From the NCBI GenBank assembly GCA_965243715.1, contig CBDEVU010000017.1, forward strand, positions 806,001 through 870,000: a stretch of 64,000 nucleotides of DNA, in the 5' to 3' direction. The notes below the pieces were generated by a model, which was given only the letters and a program-made list of their open reading frames with translations, was not told the DNA's origin and did not search any database. This document shows positions 1 through 7,614 of the stretch, piece by piece. The translations under genes were made by a program, and so were the position numbers. Numbering within the stretch: position 1 is the first letter of the stretch; each line of letters opens with the position of its first letter. This DNA is from UBA11606 sp965243715 (GTDB lineage: Bacteria; Actinomycetota; Acidimicrobiia; Acidimicrobiales; Aldehydirespiratoraceae).

Positions 1-338
1 TCGAGAACCATGATGGCGGCATCGGTCGCGGCCAGCACGCGGTAGGTGTCTTCGGAAAAATCACGGTGGCCGGGAGTGTCGAGCAAGTTCAGTACGCAGT
101 CGCGGTACGGGAATTGGAGAACGGTCGAGCTGATCGAGATTCCCCGTTGCTGTTCGAGTTCCATCCAGTCCGAGGTCGCCGATCGGCGAGCGCCCTTCGC
201 TTTCACTGCCCCCGCGCCGCTGGTTAGCACGCCTCCATAGAGCAAGAACTTCTCGGTGAGGGTGGTTTTGCCCGCGTCGGGGTGCGAGATGATGGCGAAG
301 GTTCGTCGTCGGGCCGCCTCTGCGCGGGGATCGGTCAC
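1..338 (-). CDS. prfC: Peptide chain release factor 3, N-terminal part (cut by window start)
   Basis: Minus-strand frame starting at GTG 338-336 and running off the window. RF3 is the translational GTPase that removes RF1 and RF2 from ribosomes after peptide release. The N-terminus has the P-loop SHPDAGKTT (about residues 18-26), the block MELEQQRGISIS containing the switch I threonine/serine region, and the G3 motif LLDTPGHRDFSEDTYR. The FSEDTYR ending after DTPGH is characteristic of RF3 rather than EF-G. Only about 112 residues are visible, so the remaining domains cannot be checked. It follows the polyprenyl synthase gene on the same strand after about 30 bases. Confidence 0.93.
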   Translation of the reverse strand, partial: MTDPRAEAARRRTFAIISHPDAGKTTLTEKFLLYGGVLTSGAGAVKAKGARRSATSDWMELEQQRGISISSTVLQFPYRDCVLNLLDTPGHRDFSEDTYRVLAATDAAIMVL

Positions 339-368
339 CCCGACAGGCTACGGCCGCTCGGGCGGGGT

Positions 369-1415
369 TCAGGTGTCGCGGTGGACCATGAAATCGGCGA
401 GAGCACGGAGGGCTTGGTGGCTGCCGTTGTTGTCGGGGAGGGCGTCGATGGCGGCGAGGGATTGGTCGAGCAGGTGCTCGGTTTCGGCTTCGGAGGCCGC
501 CACCGCCCCCGTGTCGAGCAGGACTTGTTGGATCGCTGCTACGTCGTTGTTAGTCATCTCGGATCCGACCTTGGCTAGTTCGGTGAGTTGGATTGGGTTC
601 GCGGTCTCGCGAGCGAGGGCCAACATCACGGTGGGTTTCCCCTCGCGAAGGTCATCCCCCACCGGCTTCCCTGTTTTCGCGGTATCGCCGAACGCCCCGA
701 GTATGTCGTCGCGGAGTTGGAAGGCCACACCGAGGGGCAGGCCATGAGCGGCGAGTGGTTCGGCGAGTTCGGGCTGTCCGGCGATGGCGGCCCCGAGTTG
801 GAGAGGACGCACGATGGTGTAGCCCGCGGTCTTGTTTCGCATAATGGTGCGCGCCCCTTGGGCTGTGACTTGGCCTCGGGCGGTGCCGATCACGTCGAGG
901 TATTGACCCAGGTTGAGTTCGGTTCGGAGCGTGTCCCAGACATGTCGCCCGGCTGGGTCGAGGTCACCCAACTGACGGTCGGCCATCACCATCGCGATGT
1001 CGCCGACGAGGATCGCTGCCGCTTCGCCGAAACGGCGGTCCTCGCCTTGCCAACCCCCTTCGCGGTGGCGCTCGATGAAACGAGCCCAGACTGTGGGATG
1101 GCCGCGTCGAGTAGGTGAGCCGTCCATCACATCGTCGTGGACGAGCGCAAAGGCTTGCAGGAGTTCGACGGCGCAGCATCCAGCGAGAGAACCCGCGCCT
1201 TGCGGATCGCCGCCAGCGGTCACGAAGCCCCAATGCAGGTAGGCGGGGCGGATGCGTTTGCCTCCCCCGGCCACGAACGCCGCTAATTCGCGCAGTGGGA
1301 GATCGACGGCAGGATCGAGGGTGGCCCAGGTTGCTCGTTCGGTAGCGAAGATCTCGGCTAACGCCTTCTCGGTACGCGACGCGACGGTGGTGAGTTGTGA
1401 CGGGGCGCCCGTCAC
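369..1415 (-). CDS. Polyprenyl (geranylgeranyl-type) diphosphate synthase
   Basis: 348-residue trans-isoprenyl diphosphate synthase. It condenses isopentenyl diphosphate with an allylic diphosphate to make C15-C20 or longer chains for quinone, carotenoid or lipid-carrier synthesis. Visible motifs are GGGKRIRPAY (51-60), the first aspartate-rich motif DDVMD (94-98) inside LVHDDVMDGS, and the second FQLRDDILGAFGD (232-244). Length and motif spacing are normal. Chain length cannot be assigned safely, so no symbol is given. Its start overlaps the stop of xseB by four bases (ATGA), so it is probably translated from the same transcript as xseA and xseB, a common bacterial arrangement of exonuclease VII next to an ispA-type gene. 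Confidence 0.92.
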   Translation of the reverse strand: MTGAPSQLTTVASRTEKALAEIFATERATWATLDPAVDLPLRELAAFVAGGGKRIRPAYLHWGFVTAGGDPQGAGSLAGCCAVELLQAFALVHDDVMDGSPTRRGHPTVWARFIERHREGGWQGEDRRFGEAAAILVGDIAMVMADRQLGDLDPAGRHVWDTLRTELNLGQYLDVIGTARGQVTAQGARTIMRNKTAGYTIVRPLQLGAAIAGQPELAEPLAAHGLPLGVAFQLRDDILGAFGDTAKTGKPVGDDLREGKPTVMLALARETANPIQLTELAKVGSEMTNNDVAAIQQVLLDTGAVAASEAETEHLLDQSLAAIDALPDNNGSHQALRALADFMVHRDT

Positions 1416-1648
1416 CCGTCTTCGTCACCTGCGTTAGCAGTTTCGAGCGACGCAACCACCCGCTCTACCTGCATCTGAGCGGCGCCGATGCGCTCGCGGC
1501 AGAGTCCGATAAGGCCCGAAGCTCGCTCGACGCTAGTGGCTAAGAGGTCGACATCTAGGTCGTCCCCGTCGAGTACGTGCAGGATATTTTCGAGTTCGGC
1601 CATTGCTTCGGCGTAGCCGATCTGGTCTTCGGTGGTCTTGTCATTCAT
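1412..1648 (-). CDS. xseB: Exodeoxyribonuclease VII small subunit
   Basis: 78-residue protein with the typical XseB helical hairpin: YAEAMAELENILHVLDGDD near the N-terminus and a second helix ending in CRERI. The small subunit binds XseA in several copies to form exonuclease VII, which degrades single-stranded DNA from both ends. The gene overlaps xseA upstream (ATGA at 1648-1645) and the prenyl synthase downstream, so the three form a tightly coupled operon. Length matches the family (about 60-85 residues). Confidence 0.9.
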   Translation of the reverse strand: MNDKTTEDQIGYAEAMAELENILHVLDGDDLDVDLLATSVERASGLIGLCRERIGAAQMQVERVVASLETANAGDEDG

Positions 1649-2844
1649 CGCCTGGTGCCCCCTGTCGGGTTAGTTGCGCGGATCGTACTGGTGAGCGTCC
1701 CGTCGGCGACCCGGGTTTCGATCTGGTCGCCTACCTCAAGACCCGCCGCCGAGCGAACTATCTGCCCTTGAGAATCGCGGGTAATGGACCAGCCGCGGGC
1801 CAAAGCTCGGGCCGGGTCGAGGGCGCGTACCTGGGCCGCCGCGGCATCGACGCGTCGAGTGGCGTCGCGTAGGGAGTTGTGGGCCGCGTTGGTAACCCTT
1901 AGTTGTATTTTGTCGAGGCGTTGGTCGGCCCTCACCACCGACTGTCGGACGTGGCGAGCGATCCCAGATTCGAGGAAGCTGAGTCGCCCCAACCACTCGT
2001 CGACGTAGGCGACAACCGCTTGGGCCGCGGCGGTAGGGGTGGTGTGCGCGGTGTGGGCCACCTCATCGGCGACCGAACTATCGGTGTCGTGGCCAATACC
2101 GGTAAAGACCGGAACGTGGGCCCGAACAATGGCGTGAGCGACCAGTGAATGATCGAACACGGCGAGGTCGGTTTTCGACCCGCCCCCACGGGCCACGATG
2201 ACGACGTCAACGTCAGCCGCGGCGGCGGTCGTGATAGCTGCCGCGATGTTGTTCTCTGCCCCTTGCCCCTGCACCGGAGTGTCGACCTCGACGAGTGTGA
2301 ACGACTTCGCTGTGTTCTCGAACACGGTGGTAATGTCGGCGTGGGCGGCCGAGCCGAGTGAGGTAACCACCCCGACCCGGGTCGGCATGGTCGGGACCGA
2401 GTAGGTAGCGTTGGCCCGTAACAGGCCCGATTCGTGCAACTCGCGCAGCAACGTCTCACGCTCGGAGGCGATCACGCCGAGGGTGTAGGTCGGGTCGATC
2501 GCCGACATGCGGAGTTGCAAGCTGCCGTACGGGACATAGAAATCGGCCATGGCTTGGATGCGGACTCGCACCCCGTCGGTCATACGAATGGGGTCGCCGT
2601 GCTCTTGCAGTAGTTGGTTGACCTTCTCGCGGTAGCCGCGGAACAGCACTACCCGCAGCTTGGCGTCCGGGGTTTGGCCCGCTGATTCCGCGGCTTCGAT
2701 GAGGTCGAAGTAGACGTGACCGTTGCGGGAGCGCTTAATGCCTTGGATCTCACCCTGGACCCAAACGCCATTTGGCAGCACTTCGTTGAGGGTGTCACGA
2801 ATGACGTTCGCCAACTCCGAGACGCTAAAGGTATACTCGCTCAC
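1645..2844 (-). CDS. xseA: Exodeoxyribonuclease VII large subunit
   Basis: 399 residues. The order is an N-terminal OB-fold (SVSELANVIRDTLNEVLPN, then WVQGEIQGIKRSRNGHVYFD), then the catalytic core with MPTRVGVVTSLGSAAHADI, DVVIVARGGGSKTDL and PVFTGIGHDTDSSVADEVA, then a helical region and a small C-terminal domain (LARGWSITRD). These are the standard XseA blocks; the GGGS and GIGHDTD motifs belong to the nuclease active site. It is the first gene of the xseA-xseB-prenyl synthase operon. The start is the ATG at 2844, and the reading frame is complete. Confidence 0.95.
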   Translation of the reverse strand: MSEYTFSVSELANVIRDTLNEVLPNGVWVQGEIQGIKRSRNGHVYFDLIEAAESAGQTPDAKLRVVLFRGYREKVNQLLQEHGDPIRMTDGVRVRIQAMADFYVPYGSLQLRMSAIDPTYTLGVIASERETLLRELHESGLLRANATYSVPTMPTRVGVVTSLGSAAHADITTVFENTAKSFTLVEVDTPVQGQGAENNIAAAITTAAAADVDVVIVARGGGSKTDLAVFDHSLVAHAIVRAHVPVFTGIGHDTDSSVADEVAHTAHTTPTAAAQAVVAYVDEWLGRLSFLESGIARHVRQSVVRADQRLDKIQLRVTNAAHNSLRDATRRVDAAAAQVRALDPARALARGWSITRDSQGQIVRSAAGLEVGDQIETRVADGTLTSTIRATNPTGGTRR

Positions 2845-2887
2845 CCCAGAGACGGTACCCGCAAGAGCGACCAGATCGGCTCAGTAA

Positions 2888-4030
2888 CTAGCGCACCCCT
2901 CGGTCAAGGTCGCGAACTTCGGCGAGGCTTACGCAGCCCAGTTGATGCATAACGATTACGACTTCTTGCTCGAAGATCTCGGCCGCGTGGATGGCACCGC
3001 GAGCCCCCAAAGCGCCCAGACCGAACATGAAAGACCGTCCGCTGAACACCATCTCGGCCCCGAGTGCCACCGCCCTGACCGCGTCGAGTCCGCTCCGTAT
3101 TCCGCTATCGAGCATCACCGTCGAACGATCGCCGATCCGGGCGACGATGGCGGGTAGGGCGCTAATGGAGGGAGGAGCGGCATCGAGTTGGCGCCCACCG
3201 TGGTTCGAGACGATGATCCCGTCGATGCCCAGATTGACGCACCGTTCGGCATCGTCGGGGTGCAGGATTCCTTTCACAACGAGTGGGCCCGCCCAAGCGT
3301 CGCGCAGTTCGCTGAGGTAGCGCCAATCAAAGGTTCCGCCGAGGTTGGCTCCCACAAATCCCGCCGTCTCGCGCATGGTGTTGTCCGAAGCGTACAAATC
3401 GAGGCTGCGGAACCGGGGCAGGCCGTGCCGAATCGTTCCTAGTCCCCACGCGGGGTGAAGTGCCCCTTGGATTAGCAGTTTCGGCGTTATGCGCGGCGGC
3501 ACCCGGATGCCCGCGCGGCGTTGACGACCGCGCCGCGACGCGGCGGGGACATCAGCGGTAACGACTAGGGTAGTGAATCCCGCGTCGCCGACCCGTTTGA
3601 GTAGGTCGGCCCGGGTAGCTAAAGCGCGGGGTGGGTAGAGTTGAAACCAGCCCCGCCCCGCCGTCTGCGGCCCAACCTCTTCGATCAATCCGGTGGAGAC
3701 GGTGCTCATGATGTACGGTATGTTGGTGGACGCCGCGCAGTGCGCGAGAGCGTCGTCGGCCCCCGGCCAGATAAGGCCCGTCATCCCCACCGGGGCCATT
3801 CCAACAGGCGAGTCGTAGCGCACGCCAAAGATTTCGACCGACGGGTCTGGGGTGATCTCGCCTTTCATAAACCGCGGCGTCAGCGTGATCGCGTCGAACG
3901 CGGCCTGATTGTGATGGACGGCCGATTCGTCGCCGTCGCCGCTGTCGAGGTACTCCCACGCGAAGTGAGGAATTCGTTTCGCGGCGCGGCGTTTAAGGTC
4001 AGAGATCCGGGGATAGCGCTCGTGGCTCAC
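2888..4030 (-). CDS. FMN-dependent alpha-hydroxy-acid dehydrogenase (lactate dehydrogenase-like)
   Basis: About 380 residues of the TIM-barrel FMN family that includes L-lactate dehydrogenase LldD, glycolate oxidase and mandelate dehydrogenase. It shows PVGMAPVGMTGL, the FQLYPPR segment, TLVVTADVPAASRRG, and the catalytic block GIIVSNHGGRQLD with the active-site histidine and arginine, followed by VMLDSGIRSGLDAVRA and the phosphate-binding ALGAEMVFSGR. The substrate is unknown. The open frame extends further upstream, but the likely start is GTG 4030-4028, which overlaps the stop of the thioesterase gene (GTGA) and begins VSHERYPRISDLKRRAA, a normal family N-terminus. Confidence 0.87.
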   Translation of the reverse strand: MSHERYPRISDLKRRAAKRIPHFAWEYLDSGDGDESAVHHNQAAFDAITLTPRFMKGEITPDPSVEIFGVRYDSPVGMAPVGMTGLIWPGADDALAHCAASTNIPYIMSTVSTGLIEEVGPQTAGRGWFQLYPPRALATRADLLKRVGDAGFTTLVVTADVPAASRRGRQRRAGIRVPPRITPKLLIQGALHPAWGLGTIRHGLPRFRSLDLYASDNTMRETAGFVGANLGGTFDWRYLSELRDAWAGPLVVKGILHPDDAERCVNLGIDGIIVSNHGGRQLDAAPPSISALPAIVARIGDRSTVMLDSGIRSGLDAVRAVALGAEMVFSGRSFMFGLGALGARGAIHAAEIFEQEVVIVMHQLGCVSLAEVRDLDRGVR

Positions 4031-4833
4031 AACAAAAGCCCCAACTGGCGGCTCTGGGCGACGAGGGCCCCCGTCGAGTCCCACAAACGGCCGGATTCGA
4101 TTACTTTTCCCGCCGCAAGGTCGTCGCACCAGAAATGGGCGGCCAGCCAACCCGGTGCCGGCCGGCGGCGAATGTGTACGGTTAGCTCGATGGTGGGGAC
4201 CCACCCAACGGCACCCAACATGGTGAACACGCTAGGCGGGAACGCATCGCAGAAGAACGGTAGGGAGAGGGTGCAGGGGTCACGACGATCGCGAAAGCGA
4301 ACCCATCCGAGCATCTCGGACCGGCCCGTTTGTTTCGGGTCAGGTTGCTCGGGGACGGTGAGGATTTCGGCCCGGGAATTGAGCACCACGTGGATGCCCT
4401 GGTTGAGCGACGATCGGTCGACACACTCCTCGGGTCCGGGCATATCGGGCATGGCGATGGTTAGATCGGCAGAATCATCTCCCTGCCATTCGGTCGGTGG
4501 GGGGAGATCACCGAACCCGGCCATTACCGAGAGTCGGGGCTTGCCGTCCTGGCTGACCTGGCCGGTGGCGGTGGTGATAGTGCGGCCCAACTTGAGAAGC
4601 TCAGCCGTGACCTCAGCGCCTGACCCGCCGCGCCCGGGGCGAAAAAAGTGGGTGGTCACGGTGAGCGGGTCCGAGTGACCGCTGAGTTCCCGCATGGCCC
4701 GCAGGGCGGGTGTGAGTAGGTAGCCGCCGTTGCTTTTGTCGTTAATGTTCCAGGACGCCGAGAGGTCAGTCGTCCAGCGGCCTTCGCCGTGCGGCGTGAG
4801 CGCGGTTTCTACGTCAAACTGCGATGGAGGCAT
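4027..4833 (-). CDS. Acyl-CoA thioesterase-like hotdog-fold protein
   Basis: 268-residue protein resembling the actinobacterial double-hotdog thioesterase family. It has WNINDKSNGGYLLTPALRAM in the first hotdog (helix after the GG pair), LTVTTHFFRPG, then a second hotdog with GWVPTIELTVHIRRRP and WLAAHFWCDDLAAGKVIESGRLWD, the last a typical family ending. The enzyme would hydrolyse a CoA thioester; the substrate cannot be told. It lies between ribH and the alpha-hydroxy-acid dehydrogenase, whose start overlaps its stop, so the two are probably cotranslated. Confidence 0.78.
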   Translation of the reverse strand: MPPSQFDVETALTPHGEGRWTTDLSASWNINDKSNGGYLLTPALRAMRELSGHSDPLTVTTHFFRPGRGGSGAEVTAELLKLGRTITTATGQVSQDGKPRLSVMAGFGDLPPPTEWQGDDSADLTIAMPDMPGPEECVDRSSLNQGIHVVLNSRAEILTVPEQPDPKQTGRSEMLGWVRFRDRRDPCTLSLPFFCDAFPPSVFTMLGAVGWVPTIELTVHIRRRPAPGWLAAHFWCDDLAAGKVIESGRLWDSTGALVAQSRQLGLLL

Positions 4834-4842
4834 TTGGCGACG

Positions 4843-5286
4843 CTAGATCGCCTCGAGGTTGGCGACGGTGTTGGTTGCCGCGTCGGCCGCTTCGCGACCC
4901 TTCTGGACGAGGTGGTCGTAGAAGAACCCGTGGTGGGTTTCGTGTTCATGGAAGGACTGCGGCGTCAACACTGCAGACATGATAGGGACTTCGGTTTCGA
5001 GCATTACGTTCATCATTCCCTGGAGCACCGCGTGAGCGACGAACTCGTGACGGTAGATGCCGCCGTCGACCACTAGGGCGGCGGTGACGATGACATCGTA
5101 GCGGCCGGTCTGTGCCAGTTTCTTGCAGTGCAACGGGAACTCGAGGGCGCCGGGAAGTCGGTGAACTTCGATGGAATCGGTGTTGTGCCCCAACTCGTCC
5201 ATGCGCTCGAAGAAGCCTTGCCGAGTGCGGTCGACTAAGTCGTCGTGCCAAGTCGCCATGACGAATGCAACACGGATATCGCTCAT
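4843..5286 (-). CDS. ribH: 6,7-dimethyl-8-ribityllumazine synthase, type II-like
   Basis: 147 residues. It catalyses the penultimate riboflavin step, joining 5-amino-6-ribitylaminouracil with 3,4-dihydroxybutanone phosphate. The sequence resembles the RibH2 type known from Brucella and Mesorhizobium: LPGALEFPLHCKKLA, DGGIYRHEFVAHAVLQGMM, ETEVPIMSAVLTP and the catalytic-histidine region HEHETHHGFFYDHL. The usual RibH motif is a glycine-alanine followed by a GET-type segment, which is replaced here by DGGIYRHEFVA. The ATG at 5286 is preceded by an AGG element. No other riboflavin genes are in the window. Assignment to the family is firm; the subtype is from memory of the motifs. Confidence 0.85.
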   Translation of the reverse strand: MSDIRVAFVMATWHDDLVDRTRQGFFERMDELGHNTDSIEVHRLPGALEFPLHCKKLAQTGRYDVIVTAALVVDGGIYRHEFVAHAVLQGMMNVMLETEVPIMSAVLTPQSFHEHETHHGFFYDHLVQKGREAADAATNTVANLEAI

Positions 5287-5447
5287 GGAGGAACCTTACC
5301 GTTACAGGCGACGAAACAGCCGTTGCTCTGCACGGCGATCGGCGAGGTCCCGGGGGTCAGTTCGCAGTAGCCGACAGCGAGAATCCGATTCGGAGTTCTC
5401 GGGCCCGGTTGAACAGGCGAGACGTCTGCGGTCCGGGCATTTCGGTC

Positions 5448-5684
5448 TCATAGAAGCTGATCAAGATCTAGGTCGTCTTCATCTTCGACGTACCAGCGAG
5501 AGAAGAAGGTAGTGAGGGCCATTTCCGGGTAGACCACGCTGCTGAGCATGTCGGGCGGGAACCGAGCCCCTTCGTCGTCGGCCAGCGCGGTCAAGCGCGA
5601 CCCGACTGGCATCTTCTGGGGCTGAGTCTGGCGGGCGTTAGACGTTCCCGGGCCGCTGAGGAGTGGCCCGAACCGGTCGAGCAC
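5448..5684 (-). pseudogene. Acidic C-terminal remnant of an unrecognised gene at the island edge
   Basis: A short minus-strand frame ending in FFSRWYVEDEDDLDLDQLL. Its second half (from about 5612) looks protein-like, while its first part overlaps the end of the Fic gene and reads like random sequence. It may be the tail of a chromosomal gene whose front was lost when the accessory region inserted near 5.6 kb. No family was recognised. The 160 bases between this frame and ribH show no other gene. Confidence 0.3.
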
Positions 5685-6921
5685 TTCGGGTGTCGCCTGT
5701 TGGGCTGGCGAGCGCTCGCTCGAGGCCGGTGAACAAGTCGAGCACCTCGGTCGCCTCGAACACCCGGTAGCGCTGTCGGCCGACGTTGCGCTGTCGCAGC
5801 ACGCCGGCTGTGGCGAGGGCGTTGACTGCGTCAGTTGTGCGGGCTTTGGATCGGTTGATCAGTTTGCTGGCTGACTCCACGGTGACGATCGGTGCGCCTG
5901 GTAGGACGCGTAGCAGTAAGTCGGTGCTCGAGTTGGCGCGGACGCGGCCGAGCTTTGAATGCCAGGTCGCGGTGATCTCGTCGATGTCTTCGCTGTATGC
6001 TTCGGCGTCTTGGCAGGCGCGGTTCGTGGCGGTGGCGAACATGTGCAGCCATTCGACCGTGGCAGCGGATCGCTCAGTGCTGTCGGGTTTGCTGAGGTGG
6101 CGGAACGTCATCAATCCGTTGACGTAGTCGTCGGACCAGGTGGCGAGCATGAGGCTGATGGGTGGTACGAAGGTCGGGGCGAGGCCGCGTCGCCGGAGAA
6201 CGACGTGGATCAGAGCGCGGCCGGTGCGACCGTTTCCGTCGGCGAAGGGGTGGAGGGTCTCGAACTGGGCATGGGCGATGGCGGCCTGCACGAGAGGGGA
6301 GTGGTCGTTGCCGTTGACGTAGTCGAGCAGGTCTGCCAGCAAGTCTGGGAGGTACTCAGATGGTGGCGGGACGAAGGCTGCGCTGCAGGGGTTGAACGAG
6401 CTTCCGCCGATCCAATTCTGCTCTTCTCGGACGACGCCACCGAGTTCGGGGGTGGGGGAGTTGTCCATCAAGGTGCGGTGGACCGAGAGGAGGTCGTCGA
6501 GGTCACGAACGTGGTCGGCGCTGGTGGCCAGTTCGACCGCTGATTCCATCGCGGCGATGTTGCCGATGACCTCTACCGCGACGCGATCGTTGGCGTCGCC
6601 GCCGAGCGCGATAGCGGCCTCGGCTTGAGCGAGGCGACGAGTTGCAGCCTCGAGGCCTTCGATCTTGGAGGACCCGACCGACTCGGCCCGTAGCAGGAAC
6701 CGGGCCAGACCCTCGAGGCTAACGTGAGTTGTGCCGGCGTTGTTCAGCGCCCGTACTGCGGCTTCGGCGTCGGCGATGTCGGCGGCGACGTCGGCGGAGA
6801 TCGAGAGGCTCCAGTCGGCAAGGGGGTCGGCGAGGTACGCGTGGTAGTCGCAGCCGCGGCGATCTTGTCGACTCATCCCCTCGAAGTTCGCGTCCCAGCG
6901 CTTCGGTAAGTGTGAAGCCAT
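5638..6921 (-). CDS. Fic-family adenylyltransferase with N-terminal inhibitory helix
   Basis: 427 residues. Fic enzymes transfer AMP (sometimes other groups) to hydroxyl side chains of target proteins. The catalytic motif HPFADGNGRTGR is at 224-235 and is complete (HPFxxGNGRxxR), preceded by the usual FETL. An inhibitory helix motif SSKIEG at 84-89 fits (S/T)xxxE(G/N), making it a class II, self-inhibited Fic protein. NWIGGSSFNPCSAAFVPPP is the typical flap region. The C-terminus (about 330-400) is a winged-helix-like segment with SKLINRSKARTTDAVNALA. No separate antitoxin gene is present. The region upstream carries the composite repeat at 7037-7118. Confidence 0.9.
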   Translation of the reverse strand: MASHLPKRWDANFEGMSRQDRRGCDYHAYLADPLADWSLSISADVAADIADAEAAVRALNNAGTTHVSLEGLARFLLRAESVGSSKIEGLEAATRRLAQAEAAIALGGDANDRVAVEVIGNIAAMESAVELATSADHVRDLDDLLSVHRTLMDNSPTPELGGVVREEQNWIGGSSFNPCSAAFVPPPSEYLPDLLADLLDYVNGNDHSPLVQAAIAHAQFETLHPFADGNGRTGRALIHVVLRRRGLAPTFVPPISLMLATWSDDYVNGLMTFRHLSKPDSTERSAATVEWLHMFATATNRACQDAEAYSEDIDEITATWHSKLGRVRANSSTDLLLRVLPGAPIVTVESASKLINRSKARTTDAVNALATAGVLRQRNVGRQRYRVFEATEVLDLFTGLERALASPTGDTRSARPVRATPQRPGNV

Positions 6922-7036
6922 GAATCCTCTAAGTCTCGGTTACCGGATAACTGTAACTTAGATCCAGTCGGGGTCAATGGATTTTTGAAGCTGACGGCCT
7001 TGCCGTTAGAAGGCTCGGCGTTTCAGAATCGGGCCC

Positions 7037-7118
7037 GTTTCAGGAGCGGTGAAACGGCGTCGATCCCAGAACACTTCTAACGGATCTTCTAACGGACGGT
7101 CTAAGACGGGTTGTTATC
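7037..7118. repeat. Composite repeat, copy A (palindrome plus conserved block)
   Basis: GTTTCA-7 nt-TGAAAC palindrome at 7037-7055, followed by a conserved block beginning TTCTAACGGACGGTCT at 7087 and ending in TTGTTATCC at about 7118. TTCTAACGGA is also present once at 7075. The same order of palindrome, short spacer and block occurs at 11213, 15705 and 27609. Here it lies upstream of the leftward fic gene, so it may contain its promoter or operator. The stretch 6922-7036 shows nothing else. Confidence 0.6.
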
Positions 7119-7127
7119 CGATGTTGG

Positions 7128-7225
7128 GGTTGTCGATTCGGTTGTGACGGATCCGGTAGTGGTCTCTTGCGCCGTCGTTGCCGGGCTCGTCTTTGGGATT
7201 CCGCTGGTAGGCAATCGTGGGCGGG
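7128..7225 (-). mobile_element. IS481-family transposase fragment (98-bp copy of 11361-11458)
   Basis: This segment matches 11361-11458 at 97 of 98 positions. In the longer copy the same bases encode the C-terminal part of an IS481-family transposase on the minus strand (AKVPPTIAYQRNPKDDPG and following). Only this short stretch survives here. It directly follows the conserved block of repeat copy A, just as the longer remnant follows copy B. Confidence 0.65.
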
Positions 7226-7279
7226 CTTTTCGGCATTGAGCCCGTCTAAGGTGGGGACCGACAGAAGAGCGAAGCGACG

Positions 7280-7492
7280 GTGGAGACGTACAACATGAGC
7301 AGCAACCTTGAGGTACTGAAGACAGCGATCGTCGACAAAACGAAGATTACGGAGGTGTGCAAGACCTACCAAAGAGACGTCTCGCCCCATGCGGTTGGCT
7401 GGAAAGGCGGGGCCCTGTACACGGGAAATCTGCATTCGCGCCCGAACACGTGCATTGACGAGGTGATCAGTGAGATCGACTTCGAGCCCTGA
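7280..7492 (+). pseudogene. Short hypothetical protein, probably an internally deleted remnant
   Basis: 70 residues from GTG 7280 (ATG 7295 is an alternative), with MSSNLEVLKTAIVDKTKIT at the start and HSRPNTCIDEVISEIDFEP at the end. The two ends resemble the start and end of a larger family of about 130-residue proteins of unknown function in which NHSRPQTCVD-like motifs occur near the C-terminus. The middle appears deleted. This comparison is from memory. It may still be translated, as the frame is intact. Confidence 0.35.
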
Positions 7493-7614
7493 TCGGTGCG
7501 TTTTCACCAGTGGCCGTCTGTCGCCCAGGCTGGGAAGAACGTTGTGAAGGCCGCGAGCCTAATATCGCCAACCGCTGCCGTGCTGGCAGTAATACCCGTC
7601 CGTTCCGCCAGCTG

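Noticed and set aside
5287..5447. Riboswitch upstream of ribH
   Set aside because: No conserved FMN-riboswitch blocks were found in the 160 bases.
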